Assembly (NCBI RefSeq): GCF_023284025.1 | Contig: NZ_JAKIKR010000048.1 | Span: forward strand, 1 to 41,469 | DNA: 41,469 nt | Direction: 5' to 3' | DNA from: Shewanella abyssi | GTDB taxonomy: Bacteria; Pseudomonadota; Gammaproteobacteria; Enterobacterales; Shewanellaceae | Shown: positions 25,983 to 34,551 of the stretch, piece after piece | Layout of the letters: every line of letters begins with the position of its first letter | How positions within the stretch are numbered: position 1 is the stretch's first letter | Program-made: the position numbers and the translations under genes | The notes under the pieces: model-generated | The model's database searches: none | What the model saw: the letters and a program-made list of their open reading frames with translations, nothing else | Told to the model about the DNA's origin: nothing

Positions 25983-27350
25983 CTAACGCGGTAGGCTAAT
26001 GGTCACAATGAGTCCATGGGGCTGCATATTTTCAGCTTTTATCTGACCTTGATGCGCCGTCACCGCCGCTTCAGCAATCGCTAAACCTAATCCCCATCCG
26101 CCAGACTCTCTATCTCTTGCCGATTGCGGACGATAGAAGGGTTTAAAAATAGCGTCTAAGTCGCTAGCATCAGGGATCCCGGGTCCGTCATCGATAATTT
26201 CAAGTTTGATTAACTCGTCAGTAACCGAAGTTCGAATGATAATCTGTGATTGTGCATATCGAATCGCATTACGCAGTAAATTCTCAACGGCTCTAGAAAG
26301 TGGCCTTGGGTAAAGCGGCAGCTGTATCGATTCATCGATATCGATATGCAATAGCTTATTTTGTTGTTGAGCCTCAAAATCGGCATCATCCAGCACTTGG
26401 CTTAAGGTCTCCGCAAGTTCTAAGTTATGTTTAGATTCGGTAGCATTAAGCTTGACTCGCGACAGCTCTAATAGCTCGGCAATCATCTGTTCTAATTGAT
26501 CGGCTTCATATTCGATACGCTGAGTTTCTTGGGTTTCTTGACCTTTTTTACGACTAAGCGCCAGTGATAATTTAAGGCGGGTCAGTGGTGTTCTAAGCTC
26601 ATGGGATATATCGCTTATCAACCGCTGCTGACTTTTAACCATATCTTCAACAGAATCTGCCATACCATTAAATGCCTGAGCTAGCTGCCCAAACTCGTCA
26701 TTACGTTTGGCCGTAGCGCGATCGACACGGCTACTTAAATCGCCATTGGCTAAAGCGTCGGCGCTGCGTTTTAGCGAGCGTAACGGTTTACCTAAATGCC
26801 ATGCAAATAAGCCACAGAGCAGCCCTGACAATAAGATGGCAATGCTTAGCGTGAGGATTTTATTGTCAATAAAAAATAAAAACCAAGGTCGTGGATGATG
26901 CTCTGGTAACGTGCCATAAAGCGCATATTGTTTGTTTTCAACCTTAAATAGGTAAGGGCCAAAAAAGAATTCATTACGAAATTGGTGTTTTATTGGCTTG
27001 CCTGCTTCATCAGCCATCAGCATAAACTGCCGTAGCGCTCGTGAAGGTTTGCGGCTATTAAGCACATTTGAATTTTCATCGACCAGAAAGGCTCGATACG
27101 GTCGGCCTTTTTTTTCTTTGAAACGATTCCAACGTCTCATGTTTTCCGGTTGCAGTATTCTAGGATTGTCAATGATGCGGTTTGCTAGCTTGGAGAGCAT
27201 CTCTTCAAGCTGTGGCGGTAGTTCTGATTGGTCATGGTTTTGTTGCACCAGGGGCAAAACAGCGACTAGAGCAAAGATTAACGAGCTACACAGCCAAAAA
27301 CCGAGTAGCAATTTTACAAAAATATTATTGGGGCTTTTTCTCAATGACAT
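25983..27350 (-). CDS. cpxA: Envelope stress sensor histidine kinase CpxA
   Basis: A 455-residue sensor kinase: an N-terminal membrane helix (about 11-33), a periplasmic sensor, a second helix (about 164-185), a HAMP segment, the dimerisation/phosphoacceptor H250 in SDISHELRTPLTRLK, and an ATPase domain with ENLLRNAIRYA, DDGPGIP and GGWGLGLAIAEA. CpxA phosphorylates CpxR when envelope proteins misfold. Its start follows the cpxR stop directly (TAA then ATG), so the two are translationally coupled. The gene order cpxR-cpxA with divergent cpxP and fieF is the conserved gammaproteobacterial arrangement. Confidence 0.95.
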   Translation of the reverse strand: MSLRKSPNNIFVKLLLGFWLCSSLIFALVAVLPLVQQNHDQSELPPQLEEMLSKLANRIIDNPRILQPENMRRWNRFKEKKGRPYRAFLVDENSNVLNSRKPSRALRQFMLMADEAGKPIKHQFRNEFFFGPYLFKVENKQYALYGTLPEHHPRPWFLFFIDNKILTLSIAILLSGLLCGLFAWHLGKPLRSLKRSADALANGDLSSRVDRATAKRNDEFGQLAQAFNGMADSVEDMVKSQQRLISDISHELRTPLTRLKLSLALSRKKGQETQETQRIEYEADQLEQMIAELLELSRVKLNATESKHNLELAETLSQVLDDADFEAQQQNKLLHIDIDESIQLPLYPRPLSRAVENLLRNAIRYAQSQIIIRTSVTDELIKLEIIDDGPGIPDASDLDAIFKPFYRPQSARDRESGGWGLGLAIAEAAVTAHQGQIKAENMQPHGLIVTISLPR

Positions 27351-28040
27351 TTAGGGTAACCAGATATAACCTTTGCCGCGAATGGTCTTAACGCGTGGAC
27401 GACCATCACTACGTTCAGGCATCTTTTTACGTAAGTTAGATAGATGCATGTCTAAACTTCGGTCAAATGGCATCAGTTTCTTGCCGAGGACTTTCTGACT
27501 AAGTATCTCTTTAGTTGCTAGCTCACCTGCATTTTGTACTAATTCAAACAGCAGACTAAATTCAGTACCGGTCAGAATGATAAGTTGCTCCTGGCAATGC
27601 ACTTCTTGACGAGCTGGGTCTAAACTGAGATCGCCAAAGGACTGTATCGTTTGAGCATTATCATTGGCTTGTATATGAGTTCGTCTGATGATGGCGCGAA
27701 TACGTGCGACTAACTCGCGGTCATTGAATGGCTTGGGGAGGTAGTCATCTGCGCCAATTTCTAGGCCGACAACTCTGTCTATCTCATCGCCTCGTGCCGT
27801 TAACATCAGCACTGGAGTTTGCTTCTTGGTACGCAATGCACGTAATACTTCAAAACCATTGAGTTTAGGTAGCATTACGTCGAGCAAAATAAGATCAAAA
27901 GTTTGCTGTAATGCGAGATCGAGTCCTGCCTGGCCATCATGGGCTAATGTCAGCTCAAACCCTTCTAGTTCTAGTAGTTGTGCCAGTAATTCAGACAGAC
28001 CTAAGTCATCATCTATCAACAGTATGCGGCTCATGCTCAC
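27351..28040 (-). CDS. cpxR: Envelope stress response regulator CpxR
   Basis: A 229-residue OmpR-class response regulator. The receiver domain has the acidic pocket IDDD near residues 9-12, the phosphorylated aspartate D54 in ILLDVMLPK, and the conserved Lys in GADDYLPKPF. The C-terminal winged helix carries FSLLFELVQNAGELATKEILS and ends with KTIRGKGYIWLP. It is divergent from cpxP, and the 264-bp gap between them contains a perfect CpxR box, consistent with autoregulation and control of cpxP. Confidence 0.95.
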   Translation of the reverse strand: MSMSRILLIDDDLGLSELLAQLLELEGFELTLAHDGQAGLDLALQQTFDLILLDVMLPKLNGFEVLRALRTKKQTPVLMLTARGDEIDRVVGLEIGADDYLPKPFNDRELVARIRAIIRRTHIQANDNAQTIQSFGDLSLDPARQEVHCQEQLIILTGTEFSLLFELVQNAGELATKEILSQKVLGKKLMPFDRSLDMHLSNLRKKMPERSDGRPRVKTIRGKGYIWLP

Positions 28041-28191
28041 CCTTTTCCTTACACTTAATATCAGCAGTATACCCTGTTTGATGTCAATTGCCGTTTAGGA
28101 GTGTAATTCAATGTAAAGGAGGGCGTCATCCTTATTTCCACTGAGGAGAACAATAGTTAATGCAATGGCTATTAACGTTTGCTGCGTTTGC

Positions 28192-28206
28192 TTTACAGTG
28201 TTTTAC
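28192..28206 (-). promoter_or_regulatory. CpxR binding box
   Basis: The minus strand reads GTAAA-ACACT-GTAAA, an exact match to the CpxR consensus GTAAA-N5-GTAAA. It lies about 100 bp upstream of cpxP and 150 bp upstream of cpxR. The gap 28041-28304 has no gene. Confidence 0.85.
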
Positions 28207-28304
28207 GTAACAGAAACCCTCACTTACATTGCAATGACTACACTATTAATCTTGGTAAATAGTTTAGCGTTATGGCGCTAAATTTAATAGAGAAGGGCTA
28301 GCAG

Positions 28305-28787
28305 ATGAAAAAGTATACTTTGAAAGCAGGCTTATTGGCGTTAGTAGTCAGTAGCGCATTACTCACCGTTGCAGTGCGAGCAGCGGATGAGCAGCCTGAG
28401 AGCAACCAGCAAGAGCATCATCAGATGAAAGGTGAGCGCGGCGAGCATCATGATAAAATGCGTAAGATGTTCCGCGGATTAGATCTATCGGATGAACAAA
28501 AAACCCAAGTAAAGGCGATATTGAGTTCCCATCGTGATGAGATGGAGCTGAACCGCCCATCGAAAGAAGATCGCGCAACGCAAAAAGCACAGATGCTGGA
28601 GTTTATCACTGCGGACAGTTTCAATGAGGCTGAAGTTAAGCAAGCATTAGCGGCTAAACAGGAAGATCGTCAACAAAAAGCCGTCAATATGATGAAGCTG
28701 CAAAACCAAGTTTATCAACTGCTGACACCAGAGCAGCAAGAAAAATTTAAGAAACGTTTTGCTAAGAGTAAACACCACAAAAGATAA
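28305..28787 (+). CDS. cpxP: Periplasmic CpxP/Spy-family stress protein
   Basis: A 160-residue periplasmic protein: signal peptide (MKKYTLKAGLLALVV to VRA), then a helical domain with the two family LTxxQ-type repeats, LSDEQKTQ near residue 61 and LTPEQQEKF near 145. CpxP binds misfolded proteins and holds CpxA inactive until it is titrated away. The mature N terminus is His-rich (QEHHQMKGERGEHHDK), which may bind metals and fits the downstream metal exporter fieF. AGAAGGG precedes the ATG. Confidence 0.9.
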   Translation: MKKYTLKAGLLALVVSSALLTVAVRAADEQPESNQQEHHQMKGERGEHHDKMRKMFRGLDLSDEQKTQVKAILSSHRDEMELNRPSKEDRATQKAQMLEFITADSFNEAEVKQALAAKQEDRQQKAVNMMKLQNQVYQLLTPEQQEKFKKRFAKSKHHKR

Positions 28788-28803
28788 TTTACATAAAATA
28801 GAC

Positions 28804-28844
28804 ATTAAACATGAGGGGAGTTATCCGTTTTCCCTCCGTTTAAT
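28804..28844. terminator. Imperfect hairpin between cpxP and fieF
   Basis: ATTAAAC plus GAGGG on the left pairs with CCCTC plus GTTTAAT on the right, with a small bulge. There is no strong T tract, so it is more likely an attenuator or mRNA end-protecting structure than a full terminator. Confidence 0.35.
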
Positions 28845-28893
28845 ATAAACTTAAGATCTGGACTTCCCTTACATTGACGCGTAAACAGATCTT

Positions 28894-29763
28894 ATGAATG
28901 ACACTTCCCAATATGATTTTTGGGTTAAGCTTGCTAGCCGCGCTGCAGTTGCTACAGCCTTAACCCTTATCATTATAAAGTTAGCCGCATGGATGTATTC
29001 TGGTTCAGCCAGTATGTTGGCCTCTTTAACAGACTCTTTTGCTGATGCTTTGGCATCTATCGTCAATTTTATTGCTATCCGCTATGCAATCGTTCCCGCC
29101 GATCAAGATCATCGCTACGGTCATGGTAAAGCTGAGCCGTTAGCCGCACTTGCTCAGTCAGCGTTTATTCTCGGATCTGCATTTCTGCTGTTTTTCCACG
29201 GTGGTGAAAGGCTCATCAATCCTGTTGAGGTAAAGCATGTCACGCTTGGGGTGATTGTCTCTATTATTGCAATCGTGCTTACCTTTGCCCTGGTGATGTT
29301 ACAGAAAAGAGCATTAGCGGCGACCTCAAGCACGATAGTTGAGGCTGATGCGCTGCACTATAAGTCGGACTTGTTCTTGAATGCCGCCGTGTTATTGGCA
29401 TTGGTGTTATCGCAATATGGCTGGTGGTGGGCCGATGGTTTGTTTGCTGTACTGATTGCCCTTTTCATTGGCCAGCAAGCCATCGGCTTAGCGTATAAGT
29501 CAGTACAATCATTGTTAGACCGAGAGTTAGATGATGATACCCGACTTAAAATCAGCGAGATCGCCATCGCTGACCCACAGGTTAAAGGGATCCATGATCT
29601 TAGAACAAGGGAGTCTGGTAAGACGATGTTTATTCAATTTCACCTAGAGTTAGATGGTTCGCTGAGTTTGGAACTCGCTCATACCATAGCCGTTGATACG
29701 TCTATTAGGATCCGGCATGAGTTTGGTAATGCTGAGGTGATTATTCACCAAGACCCAGTGTAA
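28894..29763 (+). CDS. fieF: Cation diffusion facilitator, FieF-like
   Basis: A 289-residue CDF-family exporter that removes Fe(II), Zn(II) or similar ions in exchange for protons. The transport site DxxxD (DSFAD) follows LASLT near residue 45, and the HxxxD partner site is HYKSD in EADALHYKSD. HRYGHGKAEPLAAL is the loop binding site. The cytoplasmic C-terminal domain carries IRHEFGNAEVIIHQDP, typical of FieF. It lies 107 bp after cpxP on the same strand, as in other gammaproteobacteria. The ribosome binding site is weak. Confidence 0.92.
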   Translation: MNDTSQYDFWVKLASRAAVATALTLIIIKLAAWMYSGSASMLASLTDSFADALASIVNFIAIRYAIVPADQDHRYGHGKAEPLAALAQSAFILGSAFLLFFHGGERLINPVEVKHVTLGVIVSIIAIVLTFALVMLQKRALAATSSTIVEADALHYKSDLFLNAAVLLALVLSQYGWWWADGLFAVLIALFIGQQAIGLAYKSVQSLLDRELDDDTRLKISEIAIADPQVKGIHDLRTRESGKTMFIQFHLELDGSLSLELAHTIAVDTSIRIRHEFGNAEVIIHQDPV

Positions 29764-29904
29764 ATAGCGCTAATAATGTGTTTGCAAGCATATCGTGATA
29801 TTGAAATTTACTAATAGAGATAGTTATTTATACTCACTGTGTCGCAATTTGTATCTTCGCTGTGCTAGATTCCACCCCATCAAAAACGATGTAAGGGAAT
29901 CATC

Positions 29905-30453
29905 ATCAAAAAATTATCAATTGTAGCATTAGCGGTTTTAGGATTAACGGCTTCAAATGTTGCTTCTGCAGAGACGGATCGTGTTGGAGCATATGTAGGT
30001 GGTCAAATCGGTGCCTTTTCAGCTGACGTTGAAGAGTTATCTGAATCAGGCCAAAGCTATGGTCTTTATGGCGGTTACAACTTCAATGAGTGGTTTGGTT
30101 TAGAGGCTGTGCTATATGGGACCAATGACATTCTCGAAGAGGATGGTATTAGTGTTAGCGCCACTTCATTTTCGGTTGCACCCAAGTTCACATGGGTGAT
30201 TAACGATACGTTTTCTTTATACGGGAAAGTCGGTCTAGCGTCTGCTGCATTGGTTTTTGAGAGCGGCTCAGAAGAGTTGGATTTCACTGGGAACGGTGTG
30301 GTCGTTGGCGCCGGCATTAATGCTGCGCTAACTGAAAAACTAACCATTCGTTTAGGTTATGATTTAACCTCTACTACACTTGAAATTGATGATCTGGGCG
30401 ATGTTGATGCTGAGTACTCAAACGTGACCTTAGGAATGCATTACCATTTCTAG
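29905..30453 (+). CDS. Outer membrane beta-barrel protein with apparent ATC start codon
   Basis: A 182-residue small beta-barrel protein of the OmpA-like/opacity type. The frame opens at 29869 and has no ATG, GTG or TTG before an internal GTG at 30109, which would remove the signal peptide. At the expected start the sequence reads AAGGGA, then ATC-AAA-AAA-TTA-TCA, where ATG is usual. The signal peptide (KKLSIVALAVLGLTA to VASA) and the mature barrel (GAYVGGQIGAF, YGLYGGYNFNEWFGLEAV, C-terminal NVTLGMHYHF ending in Phe) are intact. Either the gene uses a rare ATC start, has a start-codon mutation, or the base is a sequencing error. Confidence 0.8.
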   Translation: MKKLSIVALAVLGLTASNVASAETDRVGAYVGGQIGAFSADVEELSESGQSYGLYGGYNFNEWFGLEAVLYGTNDILEEDGISVSATSFSVAPKFTWVINDTFSLYGKVGLASAALVFESGSEELDFTGNGVVVGAGINAALTEKLTIRLGYDLTSTTLEIDDLGDVDAEYSNVTLGMHYHF

Positions 30454-30482
30454 TCAGCTTTGAGCGCACTAAATTGACCTAC

Positions 30483-30512
30483 AAAAAAGGATATCAAATG
30501 ATATCCTTTTTT
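30483..30512. terminator. Strong bidirectional terminator
   Basis: AAAAAAGGATATC and GATATCCTTTTTT form a 13-bp perfect stem around a 4-base loop. It lies between the beta-barrel gene and the convergent ntrC, and would stop both. Confidence 0.92.
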
Positions 30513-30543
30513 GTTGCTAGCTTAGCAGCATTTGTTAATGAGG

Positions 30544-31953
30544 CTATTCCATCGCCAGCTCTTTTAGCTTGCGGGTTAAGGTGTTACGCCCCCAGCCCAA
30601 ACGTTTGGCTGCTTCTTGTTTATGGCCGTTAGTATGTTTTAGGGCTGTTTCTAGCAAAATGCGCTCGAAAGCAGGTTGGACTTCAGTGAGTAAGTCACTT
30701 TCTCCCTCGGCTAAGCGCTGATCTATCCATCGTTTTAGTGCCGTTTCCCAGTCGTTGGTCGCTGTATGTTCATTATGAGATGCTGTGGTTTCCTCTATTA
30801 GCTCTGGTGGCAGATCTTGTGGCAAAATCTCCTGCCCTGACGCCATAACGGTTAACCAACGACAGGTGTTCTCTAGCTGGCGAACATTACCGGGCCAAGG
30901 CAGTGTTGCAAGTTTATTAGCTGCTTCTTTCGTCAGTATTTTTGGCTCTACATCGATCTCTTTTGCTGCGATGATTAAAAAGTGACGTGCCAGTTGAGCA
31001 ATATCTTCTCGTCGCTGCGATAAAGGTGGCAGATGCACTCTAATCACATTTAAACGGTGAAACAGATCTTCTCTAAAATCACCCTTGTGCACCAGTTGTT
31101 CTAAATTTTGGTGGGTTGCGGCAATAATACGCACATCAACTTGCACCGGGGAGTGGCCGCCGACGCGATAAAACTGACCATCGGCTAACACCCGCAATAA
31201 GCGGGTTTGCACATCTAAAGGCATATCGCCAATTTCATCTAAAAACAGCGTGCCACCATTTGCTTGTTCAAATCGGCCTTGGCGAACACTTCCCGCCCCG
31301 GTAAATGCCCCTTTTTCATGACCAAAAAGTTCCGACTCGATTAAGTCCTTCGGTATTGCCGCCATATTAATCGCAATAAAAGGCTTACCTTTTCTCGGGC
31401 TGTGTTTATGTAAGGCGCTGGCGACAAGCTCTTTACCTGTACCAGATTGGCCATTAATGAGTACGCTAATCGATGAACGAGATAAGCGGCCGATGGCTCT
31501 AAACACCTCTTGCATTGCGGGTGCTTCACCGATGATTTCTGGAGTGGCGATAACTGGCTCGGCAGGTGTACTGCTATTACTTTGTTCGTTAGCATGAGTA
31601 ATAGCGCGCTCTACGAGCGAGATGGCTTCGTCAATATCAAAGGGTTTAGGCAAGTATTCAAATGCCCCAGCTTGATAAGCACTGACTGCGCTATCAAGGT
31701 CAGAGTGAGCCGTCATAATGATTACCGGAATGTGGGGGTAATGATTTTGTAGGCGTTCGAGTAGCGTTAAGCCGTCGGTACCCGGCATACGAATGTCAGA
31801 CACAATGACTTTGGGCTGCGATGTTTCTAGGGCGTCCCATAGTGACTCGGCAGCAGCAAAGCTTGCACTACTGAGTTTGGCGCCTTGTAACGATTTCTCA
31901 AGTACCCAGCGAATAGAGCTATCATCATCGAGGACCCATACTTGTTCAGTCAT
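30544..31953 (-). CDS. ntrC: Nitrogen regulation response regulator NtrC
   Basis: A 469-residue sigma-54-dependent activator. The receiver domain has D53 as phosphoacceptor (VSDIRMPGTDG). The AAA+ domain has Walker A GQSGTGKE, the sigma-54-contacting GAFTGA loop (HEKGAFTGAG), Walker B GGTLFLDEIGDM, and the arginine region. A C-terminal Fis-type helix-turn-helix ends KEAAKRLGWGRNTLTRKLKELAME, typical of NtrC. It lies 17 bp after ntrB on the same strand. glnA, often the first gene of this operon, is not in the window. Confidence 0.96.
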   Translation of the reverse strand: MTEQVWVLDDDSSIRWVLEKSLQGAKLSSASFAAAESLWDALETSQPKVIVSDIRMPGTDGLTLLERLQNHYPHIPVIIMTAHSDLDSAVSAYQAGAFEYLPKPFDIDEAISLVERAITHANEQSNSSTPAEPVIATPEIIGEAPAMQEVFRAIGRLSRSSISVLINGQSGTGKELVASALHKHSPRKGKPFIAINMAAIPKDLIESELFGHEKGAFTGAGSVRQGRFEQANGGTLFLDEIGDMPLDVQTRLLRVLADGQFYRVGGHSPVQVDVRIIAATHQNLEQLVHKGDFREDLFHRLNVIRVHLPPLSQRREDIAQLARHFLIIAAKEIDVEPKILTKEAANKLATLPWPGNVRQLENTCRWLTVMASGQEILPQDLPPELIEETTASHNEHTATNDWETALKRWIDQRLAEGESDLLTEVQPAFERILLETALKHTNGHKQEAAKRLGWGRNTLTRKLKELAME

Positions 31954-31970
31954 GTTGTTGTTTTCCTCAT

Positions 31971-33011
31971 TTAACTATTGATGGGTAGAGTGATGGTGAA
32001 TTCGGTGCGTCCTGTAGAGGAGTCACATTCAATTCGACCGCCATGTAATCGGGCAAAATTATGGGCAATCGATAGCCCTAAGCCAGAACCTTGCTCACGT
32101 CCAGTGACCATGGGGTAAAAGAGCGTATCCATTAAGTCAGGGTTAATTCCGGGGCCGTTGTCGATGACCGACAACATCAATACCAATTTATGGCGTATTG
32201 TGCCAATCGTTACCTGGTGCTGAGTGCGCGTCTTTATACGGATATTACCGCCCGCCATATCCAGAGCCTGAACTGCATTTTGCACGATATTAAGCACCGC
32301 TTGTTGCAGTTGGTCTGGGTCCATTTCGATGTCAGGTATTGAAGGGTCATAATCTTGCGTCAAAGTAACATTGTCAGGCAGAGTTAAATTGACCAGCTGC
32401 AATACCTTGTGAATGACTTCGTGGATATTATAAAGGCTGTGCTGTGTCGGTTTCTGTGGGCCCAAGAGTCGGTCTACCAGAGCTCTTAAGCGGTCAGCTT
32501 GCTCAATAATCAAGTCGGTAAACTCTTTGAGTTCAGGCTCTTTGAGCTCCCGAGATAACAGTTGTGCAGCGCCTCTTAATCCCCCAAGCGGATTTTTTAT
32601 TTCATGGGCGAGATTTCTAACTAGAAACTGAGCTGCTTGCTGCTGGGCATCTTGGGTTAATTGCTGGTGGATACGCCTCTGTTGGTCGACTTGTCGCAGC
32701 TCTAATAAAGCTTGTCTATATTCTTGTTCTATAGGGGTTAGTGTCACATCTACAGTGTGTTGTTGGCCGTCAAGAGTGACCAGTGAAACGGTATTGACGG
32801 TGAGTCCTTGGTTATTTTTAATGGCTAATTGCAACATCTGCAGGTCAACGGCCAATGTCTGATAATGTTCAGGCAGACTCAGCTCTAGGAGCTTGTTATT
32901 ACTCACGCCCAAAAGCTGCTCAGTAGCGACATTAGTGTAAAGCAGTTCTAGCTCGTCATTGATAACGAGCACTGCAGTGACTAGATGATTGAGCAATAAA
33001 TCGGTATCCAT
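31971..33011 (-). CDS. ntrB: Nitrogen regulation sensor kinase NtrB
   Basis: A 346-residue soluble histidine kinase without membrane helices: an N-terminal PAS domain (AVLVINDELELLYTN), the phosphoacceptor H136 in VRNLAHEIKNPLGG, and an ATPase domain with QAVLNIVQNAVQAL, DNGPGI and GREQGSGLGLSIA. It phosphorylates NtrC when nitrogen is scarce, under the control of PII. Overlapping NtrC boxes lie 50-80 bp upstream, so the pair is probably autoregulated. Confidence 0.95.
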   Translation of the reverse strand: MDTDLLLNHLVTAVLVINDELELLYTNVATEQLLGVSNNKLLELSLPEHYQTLAVDLQMLQLAIKNNQGLTVNTVSLVTLDGQQHTVDVTLTPIEQEYRQALLELRQVDQQRRIHQQLTQDAQQQAAQFLVRNLAHEIKNPLGGLRGAAQLLSRELKEPELKEFTDLIIEQADRLRALVDRLLGPQKPTQHSLYNIHEVIHKVLQLVNLTLPDNVTLTQDYDPSIPDIEMDPDQLQQAVLNIVQNAVQALDMAGGNIRIKTRTQHQVTIGTIRHKLVLMLSVIDNGPGINPDLMDTLFYPMVTGREQGSGLGLSIAHNFARLHGGRIECDSSTGRTEFTITLPINS

Positions 33012-33033
33012 CAGCTACTCCGCTTTAATCAGT

Positions 33034-33050
33034 TGCACCATTTTGGGGTT
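33034..33050. promoter_or_regulatory. Degenerate NtrC half-box
   Basis: TGCACC-ATTTT-GGGGTT keeps one half of the NtrC consensus. It lies about 25 bp upstream of ntrB, next to two better boxes. Confidence 0.45.
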
Positions 33051-33060
33051 CTAACTCGGT

Positions 33061-33077
33061 TGCACCACTATGGTGCA
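33061..33077. promoter_or_regulatory. NtrC box A upstream of ntrB
   Basis: TGCACCACTATGGTGCA is a perfect match to the NtrC consensus TGCACY-N5-RGTGCA. It shares its last four bases with box B. Confidence 0.85.
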
Positions 33078-33090
33078 CCAAAGTGGTGCA
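33074..33090. promoter_or_regulatory. NtrC box B upstream of ntrB
   Basis: TGCACCAAAGTGGTGCA is a second perfect NtrC box, overlapping box A by TGCA and centred 13 bp away, so two dimers would lie on different faces of the helix. Both boxes lie close to the ntrB start, which fits autorepression. Confidence 0.85.
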
Positions 33091-33190
33091 GCTTGCAACT
33101 CGGCCTCATCGGAGTAATAACGTTATATAGAATCTACTAAGAGTATGTATTTAAACGTGTTAAATAGTTGTTTCTGAGCTTTAGTTGTCA

Positions 33191-33709
33191 CTATCTTGCT
33201 CTGTTTTGTATTGTCCGATGAAGAAATACTTTCCTTGGCAGAGTAGATGCAAGTAGTTTGCCGTCTTGTGCCAGTGCTTTAATAACAAAAGTATGTTCAC
33301 CGCGGTCGACATTCGACACTTGGAACAAACCGCTTTGTTGTGCTTCACCTTGTTGCTTGCCGTCCATAAACAGCACTAATAGATGTGAAGCAGCGAGTTC
33401 AGGTTCAATCTGCAGTGCGATAGCAATATGACCTTGGTTACTTCTTATTGTTTCCTCTTCGGTAGGAGAGGTGATACGCAAGCTGTAGTTAATTTTATCG
33501 GCAGTAGGCGATAGATTACGCTCTGATTGACTTTGCGGTGGGGGAAGCTTTACTTGGTTCTCTGTATTTTTGTTAAACTCGACCACTTCTGCATTTTTTA
33601 CTGGCTGATCAGAAAAGTGTACCTTGCCGTCCTGATCTACCCATTTATATACAGTCCCATGGATAAGTGGGCTGACAAGTAGTATTAAAACCAATAAAAC
33701 TAGACGCAT
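33191..33709 (-). CDS. Secreted DUF4124-domain protein
   Basis: A 172-residue exported protein: signal peptide (MRLVLLVLILLVSPLIHG), then the DUF4124 motif YKWVDQDGKVHFSDQP directly after it. The remainder (about residues 75-165) resembles an Ig-like strand-rich region (INYSLRITSPTEEETIRSNQGHIAIALQI). Genes of this kind are common beside ntrB in related genomes, but their role is unknown. It probably has its own promoter, because the 179-bp gap to ntrB contains the NtrC boxes. Confidence 0.85.
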   Translation of the reverse strand: MRLVLLVLILLVSPLIHGTVYKWVDQDGKVHFSDQPVKNAEVVEFNKNTENQVKLPPPQSQSERNLSPTADKINYSLRITSPTEEETIRSNQGHIAIALQIEPELAASHLLVLFMDGKQQGEAQQSGLFQVSNVDRGEHTFVIKALAQDGKLLASTLPRKVFLHRTIQNRAR

Positions 33710-33921
33710 TGTGATTTCCTTTGTGACACATTATCTCACTCAGATTAGCGCCTTTTCAGCAATAAATCATGAACTTTGTTAGTGATGATTATCCATTTTT
33801 ATTCATAAAGTTAGCTTCGTTAGCCGAGGGCGCTATTTTGTACTAGTGTTGATACTGGGTATGTGGTGAACTGATAGCTATGTATGTTTTGGAAAAGGAA
33901 TTCAAAGGTAGGGAATTTGGT

Positions 33922-34497
33922 GTGAGTAAAATATATCGTGGTTTTACCTTAATAGAGCTCGTGGTGGTTATTATTATACTGGGAATATTGGCGGTTATTG
34001 CAGCGCCTAAATTCCTAGATCTAAGAACCGATGCTGAACTTTCAGTGTTGAAAGGCATGCAAGGCAGCTTAAAATCCGCTCGTGATCTTGTTGGGGCACA
34101 GATAGTGCTACGACCGGAAAACCTTAACCTTAACAATACTCAAAATAGTTTTACGTTAGAAAATGGCCAGGATATTTTTGTCACAGCTAATTACCCAGAA
34201 GGCCGCTGGAATAACGCTTTTATATATTTGGTTGATTTTGATGCTGTCACCTATATCACTTCAAATCAATGTGACGAAGATACGAGTTGGTGTGCGCGTC
34301 ACCGTGGTTTGGCTTGGTTTAGTAGTCGTGGTTATGCGGATTCAACGGTCGGGCGGGGGTTTGTCATTTTTCCTAAAGGTAACGATGTTAATATAGACCG
34401 TTGTTACTTATATTATTTTACTCCAAATGCCCGTAATGAACCCAAAACTGGAGTGCTACCGGTGGTTGAGTTGGATTTGACTGATTGTGTTAATTAG
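33922..34497 (+). CDS. Solitary type II/IV pseudopilin-like protein
   Basis: A 191-residue prepilin-like protein. The GTG at 33922 (product MSKIYRG then FTLIELVVVI) is preferred over the ATG at 33880 because it gives a standard short leader, with Gly before the cleavage site, Phe+1 and Glu+5, and because AGGTAGGG lies about eight bases upstream. The hydrophobic helix IIILGILAVIAAPKFLDL follows. The globular part has two cysteines in QCDEDTSWC and another pair in RCYLYY and LTDCVN, suggesting disulfides, as in MSHA or type IV minor pilins. No other pilin genes are nearby. A terminator follows. Confidence 0.85.
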   Translation: MSKIYRGFTLIELVVVIIILGILAVIAAPKFLDLRTDAELSVLKGMQGSLKSARDLVGAQIVLRPENLNLNNTQNSFTLENGQDIFVTANYPEGRWNNAFIYLVDFDAVTYITSNQCDEDTSWCARHRGLAWFSSRGYADSTVGRGFVIFPKGNDVNIDRCYLYYFTPNARNEPKTGVLPVVELDLTDCVN

Positions 34498-34517
34498 TTG
34501 TCATTTGGTTTAAATTT

Positions 34518-34543
34518 AAGGCAGCCAGTGGGCTGCCTTTTTT
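34518..34543 (+). terminator. Rho-independent terminator after the pseudopilin gene
   Basis: AAGGCAGCC and GGCTGCCTT form a 9-bp stem around AGTG, followed by TTTT. It lies 20 bp after the stop and just before the convergent GST gene. Confidence 0.9.
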
Positions 34544-34551
34544 GTAGTCGC

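Noticed and set aside
24903..25992. GCGTTAGCG and CGCTAACGC flanking the transposase-like gene, read as IS ends
   Set aside because: Only about ten bases match, the right copy overlaps the cpxA stop, there is no TGT/ACA terminus, and I see no target site duplication.
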